A stretch of DNA of 64,000 nucleotides from assembly GCA_014058105.1 (NCBI GenBank), contig JACGCM010001798.1, positions 1,674,001-1,738,000 of the forward strand. The letters run 5' to 3'. This DNA is from Kingdonia uniflora. Taxonomy: Eukaryota; Streptophyta; Magnoliopsida; Ranunculales; Circaeasteraceae. Of this stretch, positions 57,791 through 64,000 are shown piece by piece. The translations under genes were made by a program, and so were the position numbers. The first letter of the stretch is position 1; each line of letters opens with the position of its first letter. The notes beneath the pieces are model-generated. The model saw nothing but the letters and a program-made list of their open reading frames with translations. It was not told where the DNA came from and made no database searches.

Positions 57791-58393
57791 TTATATAATT
57801 ACTATTTACTAGCTTACTTTTCACCAGGTTACTAGCTTACTCTTGCTCTCTGTCAAATTTCACAAATCTTTTGTATGATAAATATTAATCCTGTAAATTG
57901 ATATTCTGTTGGGAGCTTTAGTTATTGGATATACAGGATTAGAGGTGGTGGTCCAAGAAAAATCTAGGGTTCTTTAATTTTTAGCTTTGGCCGTGCATTG
58001 TGTAAGTGTTGAGTCTTCGAGCAGTGTCTAGTATATAGGGAAAATGTGTACAAAATTTTGTCAAGTTGTAACTACACTAGTTTGATGGGAATGTTAGGGA
58101 TAAACTACTGGGTGTTTAATCCTTGCATGATTATGACTTAAGTTATGAGCCTGTTACTAGCTTACTCTTTTATATTACTAGCTTATTTAATCTTTTTGTA
58201 TTACTAGCTTATTTAATCAGTCTGTTACTTTTCTTTTTGTGGTCGAATTGTATGATTACTAGCTTACTCTTTATCTCTGTCAAATTTCATAAATCTTTTG
58301 TATGATTATGAGTATGTTACTAGTTTGGTTGGTGATTTGGTGATCTCTGTTAGTTAAATGTTAATTTGATTATTTTTAGGCTTTTTTGCAAAA

Positions 58394-58732
58394 ATGGCAC
58401 AAGTTGGACCTCCTTGTACTTGTGGGGCTGGGTACATGAGGCGTTATAGGGCTAACACTAAGAATAACAATGGCCGTTATTTTTATTGTTGTCCCCAATT
58501 TAAAAACCAATGCAAGTCATTAATATGAGAGGATGTCCTAGTTGGGGGTTTTGGGGCAGGAGACTTAGGACAAGAAGGAGAACAAGTTGATGAATATAAA
58601 CAAATTGAGATTATGAGACCTAGAATTATGGACAACTATCTCACCTATGCTTTTATTAGATGTAATCTTGTATGTGCTTTATTTATTTGGGCAACACTTC
58701 TAATTGTAATTACATTACTCTTAGCTAAGTGA
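58394..58732 (+). pseudogene. GRF-type zinc-finger protein ORF inside the hAT element
   Basis: Starts MAQVGPPCTCGAGYMRRYRA and continues NNNGRYFYCCPQFKNQCKSL. The Cys-x-Cys ... GRYFYCC ... Cys spacing is that of GRF zinc fingers, small nucleic-acid-binding modules of about 45 residues. A TGA follows at CKSLI, where the family usually has Trp. The frame then continues, acidic, to a C-terminal hydrophobic segment (ALFIWATLLIVITLLLAK) and TGA. Small plant GRF proteins with a C-terminal membrane segment are known. It lies 165 bp upstream of the transposase start. Whether it is a standard gene of this hAT lineage or a captured host gene is unclear. Confidence 0.7.
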
Positions 58733-58896
58733 TTTGTAATTGTAATTATTTTTATTAGATTTGGAAATAATTTGTAATGGCGTTTGCATTAACATCTACT
58801 AATAAATTAGAAGTTAATTTTTACGTGATGAGTTGTTTATTTTGTTTGTCATATTCGATAATTGTTTATAATTTTGAATATGATTGTTTTTTCTAG

Positions 58897-61800
58897 ATGG
58901 ATCCAATTGTTGAGTTAGATAATAATAATGACATCAACATTGATCTTGATGGAGATGACATGGAGATGGAGGGGATTGATGGCCCATTGTAAGAGGCTGG
59001 AACTGGAGATGAAAGTATTGGCACACTTGCTAGGAAATCTGGTAATCGTAAACGAAAACTAACTTCTCATGTTTGGGTTTTTTTTTGAAATCTTCGTTGG
59101 TAAGGATAAAAAAGAAAGGGCTAAGTATAAGAAATGTGGTGCTATTTATTTGTCTGCTAGTTCACATGGGACCGGCAATCTTTCTCACCATCTCAAAACA
59201 TGTGAGAAGACTACAACACGTGATTTAAGACAAATGCTTTTGTCTCAATCCGAGTCTTCCATGTCTTAGATGGTGGTAAAGTTTGACCCTATTGTTTTTC
59301 GTGAGATGTTGAATCTAGCAATAATTAGGCATTAACTCCCTTTCAAGTTTGTGGAGTATGAGGGGATTCGTGATGCCTTTACTTATCCGGCAATTGCTAA
59401 TAGGGAGTTGAAGCTAGTGTCTAGAAATACAGCAATGGCAGATGTTATCAAGATTTATGAAAGGGAGAAAAAGAAGGTTATGACTGTATTGCGTGGGGTA
59501 GCGGGAAGAATTAGTCTAACATTTGATTTATGGAGTTCTATTACAATGGATGACTTTTTTTCAATTACAGCATATTTTGTGAATTCCGATTGGACTTTAG
59601 AGAAGAAGATTCTTAGTTTTTCTTATATGCCACCTCCTCACACCGGATTGACCATATGTGAGAAAATTTACACTTTACTTTGTGATTGGGGCATTGAGAT
59701 GAAACTCTTTTCTATTACGTTAGATATTATTTCGTCTAATGATGTCTTTGTTGGGATGCTTAAGAGTAAATTAAAGTTGAGTGATTCTTTATTGTTCGAT
59801 GGAGAGTTTTTTCATGCAAGGTGTTGTGCTCATATGATAAATCTAATTGTGCAAGAGGGTTTGAAGGAGATTGATGTGTCGGTTGGTAAAGTTCGGGAGA
59901 GTGTGAGGTATTTTAGGGGTTCTCAATACAGGAAGCAAATATTTCAGGATTGTGTTAGGCAAACGTCATTACCGTTTAACAAGGGTTTGATACAAGATGT
60001 GCCAACTCGTTGGAACTACACTTACATGATGCTTGATAGTGCTCTTTTCTACCGAAATGTTTTTACTCATTTGGAGTTGAGTGGTTCTAACTACAAGTGT
60101 CGCCCTTCCGAGGATGAATGGGATAGAGTTGGGAAGATATACGAGTTTTTGAAGTTATTTTATAATGTGACATGTCTTTTCTCCGGGACAAAGTACCCCA
60201 CTTCAAATTTATATTTTCCTCAAGTTTATTCGGTTCAACATCATATTTCAAAAGCTATGAAGGATAGGGATGAGTTTATGAAATCCATGGCATCGCAAAT
60301 GAAGACTAAGTTTGAGAAATATTGGTCAAAGCATAGCCTTATATTTGTTGTGGCTTGCGTCTTAGATCCTAGGTACAAACTTGCTTTTGTAGAGTTTGCT
60401 TACAATGAGATCTATCGGCTGGAAAATCAGGAGTTTAGAGACTTCAAGGAGAAGTTGAATAAACTTTTTGACATCTATGTGGCTTTGTATTCCAAGGGAA
60501 CTCCTTCTAGTTTCAAGCCAACTCCTAATTCAAGTTCTAGTTCCATGAAGTCAAATCTGGATATGAAAGTTATGCAGTTATTATTAATTTATTATACCTT
60601 TTGCTTTTAAATTTAATACTTTAGTTTGTAATTTGTATGACTAAGTCTATAATAACATGCCTCTGTAGTCTATTTTGGTTTAATACTTTAGTTTATAATA
60701 TCATATGTGATTCTGTATGAGACCGAGTAATGAGTGTGACTGTAATATGTGATTTTGTTACTCTGTATGAGTAATTGAGTATGACTGTAATGATCTGTGA
60801 TTCTGTTACTCTGTGTGACTATGAGTAATTGAGTATGATTGTATAATGTATATAGCTAGCTGCTAGCATGCCTCTGTAGTCTACAGTCTATTTTGGCTTA
60901 ATACTTTAGTCTATAATATCATATGTGATTCTGTATGAGACTGAGTAGACTGAGTAATGAGTATGACTGTATTGTAATATGTGATTTTATGAGACTATGA
61001 GTATGAGTGTATGACTGTAATGATCTGTGATTCTGTTACTCTGTATGAGACTATGAGTAAATGAGTATGATTGTATATAGCTAGCTGCTAGCATGCCTCT
61101 GTAGTCTGTACTCTATTTTGGCTTAATACTTCAGTCTATAATATCATATGTGATTATGTATGAGACTGAGTAATGAGTATGACTGTAATCTATGATTCTG
61201 TTACTTTATATGGGACTATGAGTATTGAGTATGAGTGTATGACTGTAATGATATGTGATTCCGTTACTCTGTATGAGTTTATGAGACTATGAGTATGACT
61301 GTATATAGCTAGCTGCTAGCAATGCCTTTGTAGTCTATTTTGGTTTAATATTTTAGTCTATAATATGTGATTCTGTATGAGACTATGAGTAATGACTAAT
61401 GAGTATGACAATATATAGCTAGCTGTTAGCATGACTTAGTAAAGACTATGAGTCTATGAGTAATGACTAATGAGTATGACTGTATATAGCTAGTTGCTAG
61501 CATGACTTAGTAGATATTTGCATGCCTCTAATGTCTAATGTCTAATTTGTAATAGCATGGCTTTAATGTTTTAGTAGATATATTTACCTTAGAAGATATT
61601 TTGTAATAGCATGCCTCTAATGTCTAATCTATATTGCTAAGTTGATAACTTGATATATTTGCCATGAATTTGCCATATTTGTCATGAATTAGTAGATATT
61701 GCTAAGTTTATATTATTTTAGGCATTTGAGATATTTGACAAGAGTGAGCATGCCCCGGTGAAGTATCAGCTACAACAATATCTGGAAGAGCCCAAGTTTA

Positions 61801-62601
61801 GTTTAAGCGGGATTTCAATATACTTTATTTTTGGAAGTCATACCAATTTAGATATCCCGAGCTTGCTTTGATGGCTCGTGATGTATTGGCCATCCCGATA
61901 TCCACTGTAGCTTCTGAGTCTGCTTTTAGCATTGGTGGAAGAGTTATAGATCCATTCCGTAGTGCTTTAAAACTTGCGTATGCCGAGACTCTAGTTTGTA
62001 CCCGTGATTGGTTATATCAGAGAGAGAGAGAGAGGTGATCTCATTTTATATTGATTTTATGTATTCTTTTGTTGCATTTTAATAATCGTTGTTTATTTGA
62101 GAGTGATCTCATTACTTACTTTATAAATAAATTTTGTAGGGGATTCAAATGTTGATGATGTTGTGGAATCGGCTATAGAGGAGCTTGGTGAAGAGTTGTC
62201 ACTTCTAGATGTTGGTAAGTAATGAACTAAGCTGTCACTTTATGATTTGTTTTATTTAATTTTAAGGTCATAAGTCTACATGTATTGATATATATATGAC
62301 ATAATGACATTATGATTTATGATTGTGTAATTGTGTATATAAAACCTAAAAGAGCATCACTGGAAGTCTGGAATTTCAAATGGAAATATCACATTTAGAC
62401 TAGAGTGCATATAATTTTTATGACCTAGTCCTATTTAATTTTGTGCTCTAAATATTTTATTTGATATGTATATACTGTATAAGGCAAAATGCTCATGGAG
62501 TTGCTAGTGACAACGCGGAAGAATCACCGGAGAGTGCAAGTAATGGCGGCAATGGACCAGTGGAAGTGGTGTTTGACTTTGCATTGACTGTTTCAGTTTG
62601 A
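58897..62601 (+). pseudogene. hAT transposase (BED finger, RNase H fold, dimerisation domain), disrupted
   Basis: The acidic N-terminus (MDPIVELDNNNDINIDLDGD) has a TAA near 58990. The BED-type region (GAIYLSASSHGTGNLSHHLK) is shifted by an extra T in a T-run at about 59077 and lacks one expected Cys. The catalytic domain is open from 59351 to about 60570: RISLTFDLWSS, CCAHMINLIVQEGLKEI, DVPTRWNYTYMMLDSAL and VVACVLDPRYKLAF. After a repeat-filled intron of about 1.1 kb, an exon from about 61721 carries the C-terminal domain (YPELALMARDVLAI, STVASESAFSIGGRVIDP, LVCTRDWLY) with a frameshift near 61800. Two short exons follow. Confidence 0.85.
60620..61560 (+). repeat. tandem repeat of about 220 bp in the hAT transposase intron
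   Basis: Units beginning near 60658, 60869, 61093 and 61322, with partial units after, each contain ATGCCTCTGTAGTC, a GAGTATGACTGTA-rich middle and TATATAGCTAGCTGCTAGC. Copies vary in length because shorter GAGTATGACTGTAAT motifs are also reiterated. Confidence 0.8.
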
Positions 62602-63349
62602 GTGTTTGTATTTGACTGTTTGTGACTATGATACACTTGTCGTGTTTGACTGTTTGTGAATTGCGACTTTGTGTAACTACTAACTATAAACTATGAGAGG
62701 TATGCACTATGCAACATGAGCAATATGCAGTTGTAGTATGATACTCAATTACTCATACTATGACTATGATACACTAATGAATTTTGATTTTTGATGTCTT
62801 TGTTGACTATTGTATATATGAACTATTGAATTCTGATTCTCTGAACTATTGAATTCTGATTAAGTGATGATATATTGTATGAACTATGATGAAGTATGAA
62901 CTTCTGAATTCTGATTCTCTGAATTTTGATGGGTCGGGTTGACAGGTTTTCGTGTTGACCGGATAGTTTCGCGGGTCAAATGGGTCGGGTTGTGTCAACC
63001 CGATAATTTGTAGGTCGGGTTCGGGTCAAATTTATTGACTTGTTTAGTAAACATGTCGAGTTCGGGTTGGCTCTTTTTTGACCCGAACCCGTGACGACCC
63101 GACCCATTGACAACCTTACTCCAAAGTATGCAAAACTTGAACTTGGCGAGGAGTATGCGCATACCGCCTAGGAGTTGAACCATTCAACGCAAAAAAATAA
63201 AAAATAAAATATCATTTGACTTTTTGGTGTTAGGTGCTGAACCGTCAAGCGCCTAATAAAAAAAAAACGTAATTTGCTGTTGGACCAAAATAATATGCGA
63301 TTCTGGAATACCGGTATGATAAATCGGAACAACATACTAGAAGATGCTC

Positions 63350-63914
63350 TTAGTATGTCACAAAACACTTTTTTCAGTCGTTTGAAAAATATAATTTTGC
63401 TATAAAGAATACGAAGACATGTTGTAGGTGAAAAAGAACAAAGTTTGATTAAGATATTATGACTAACCTAGTATATTTTGTTTAGTGGACAGAAAATAAA
63501 TGATATAAATGTGTCCCGATGAGCTTCTAAACTTGTTATTTTGAATTTTGATTGTTGTACTCTGGATTGACATTTGATAATGAGTAGTTTGATTAGAGAG
63601 AGAGAGATACATGAGTTTTTCAATTAATTGCGAAAATAAATGCTTCGGCTTATAAACGACATCTACATAGTGAAAAACAACAAAGATAAACAACGGGAGT
63701 CGTGATTGGTGTGCATTACTCATCGTACGGTTTACTAAGTACAAACTCTCTCTTCCCTCTCTTTACCCTGAGACCTGAATCTATCTCTCTCTCTCTCTCA
63801 CTTAAACCCTCACATCCATCTCCCGCTCTCTCTCTCTCTCTCCAATCTCCACTATTAATAAACCTCGTGATTCTCAACAAACTTCGTTAGGGTTTCGAAA
63901 TCTTCAATTCTACA
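63350..63914 (+). promoter_or_regulatory. upstream region of the gene at the right edge
   Basis: AT-rich sequence, then pyrimidine-rich CT repeats from about 63745 to 63845 and ATTAGGGTTTCG-type leader sequence, typical of a plant 5' UTR. No other gene was found. Confidence 0.5.
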
Positions 63915-63944
63915 ATGCGGGAGAAACAACAACAACAACCTCTG
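63915..63944 (+). CDS. first coding exon of an unidentified gene, cut by the window
   Basis: An ATG after the CT-rich leader reads MREKQQQQPL and stops at a good donor (CTG|GTAACG). Ten residues are too few to name a family. The rest lies beyond the right edge. Confidence 0.5.
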
Positions 63945-64000
63945 GTAACGATTCAAACTTTTCCAACCTCAATTAGGGTTTCAATCTGTTTAGTTGGATT

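Larger units (their letters stand above)
57088..63118 (+). mobile_element. 6.0-kb hAT DNA transposon
   Basis: Starts TAGGGGTATGGCG and ends ACAACCTTA (reversed TAAGGTTGTCAATGGGTCG), with a perfect 8-bp TSD CTCCAAAG (57080-57087 and 63119-63126), the hAT signature length. GGGT/ACCC-rich subterminal sequence lies at both ends (about 57100-57260 and 62930-63110). It carries a GRF zinc-finger ORF followed by a hAT transposase in the same orientation. Both are broken, so this copy is non-autonomous. Confidence 0.93.
56978..63349. mobile_element. Harbinger-type MITE split by a hAT insertion
   Basis: Left end AAGCATCTCTAAG, and right end reversed GAGCATCTTCTAG. The flanking trinucleotide is TTA on both sides (56975-56977 and 63350-63352), the TSD expected for PIF/Harbinger. 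Without the hAT copy the element would be about 340 bp. Confidence 0.5.

Noticed and set aside
57540..57812. 90-codon Ser/His-rich ORF
   Set aside because: It is a translation of the CAGTTCATCA repeats without protein-like variety.

Overview
This is nuclear DNA of a flowering plant, very probably a eudicot. The genes have many short exons, AT-rich introns and CT-rich leaders, and the transposons belong to classic plant families. I cannot name the species. Five host genes can be read to base level, and a sixth begins at the right edge.

Host genes from left to right: MIC60/mitofilin of the mitochondrial MICOS complex (minus strand, 3' end outside the window); a small secreted eight-cysteine lipid-transfer-like protein with a Pro/Asp/His-rich insert (plus); TSR3, the 18S rRNA aminocarboxypropyltransferase (plus, 10 exons, 296 aa); ACINUS, a SAP/RRM/RSB splicing and exon-junction protein (plus, 4 coding exons, 667 aa); ribosomal protein eL30 (plus, 5 exons, 112 aa, with a 9.5-kb third intron); and a short first exon at 63.9 kb. 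MIC60 and ACINUS are direct neighbours in Arabidopsis (At4g39690/At4g39680, from memory). Here TSR3, the LTP-like gene and a retrotransposon lie between them.

More than half of the window is mobile DNA, much of it nested, and several borders are fixed by target-site duplications (TSDs). A 914-bp solo LTR lies in TSR3 intron 2 (TSD AAACC). A 5.6-kb Ty3/Gypsy chromodomain element (TSD AGCAT) has near-identical LTRs but a broken gag-pol, and sits inside an older MITE-like element. At 29.8-43.3 kb lie two adjacent PIF/Harbinger-like elements. Each carries a DDE transposase, a MYB/SANT-like ORF1 and a plant mobile domain (PMD, MAIN-like) gene; this three-gene layout is the most unusual feature of the window. 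Two related Ty3/Gypsy elements, one inside the other, fill eL30 intron 3 (outer TSD AATCT). A 6.0-kb hAT element (TSD CTCCAAAG) carries an extra GRF zinc-finger ORF and sits inside another Harbinger-like MITE.

The host genes are housekeeping: mitochondrial cristae, ribosome modification, ribosome structure and mRNA processing. They share no pathway and look independently transcribed. All internal transposon genes show stops, frameshifts or deletions, so the copies here look non-autonomous. Exon borders were assigned by hand from splice sites, reading phase and protein-family resemblance.
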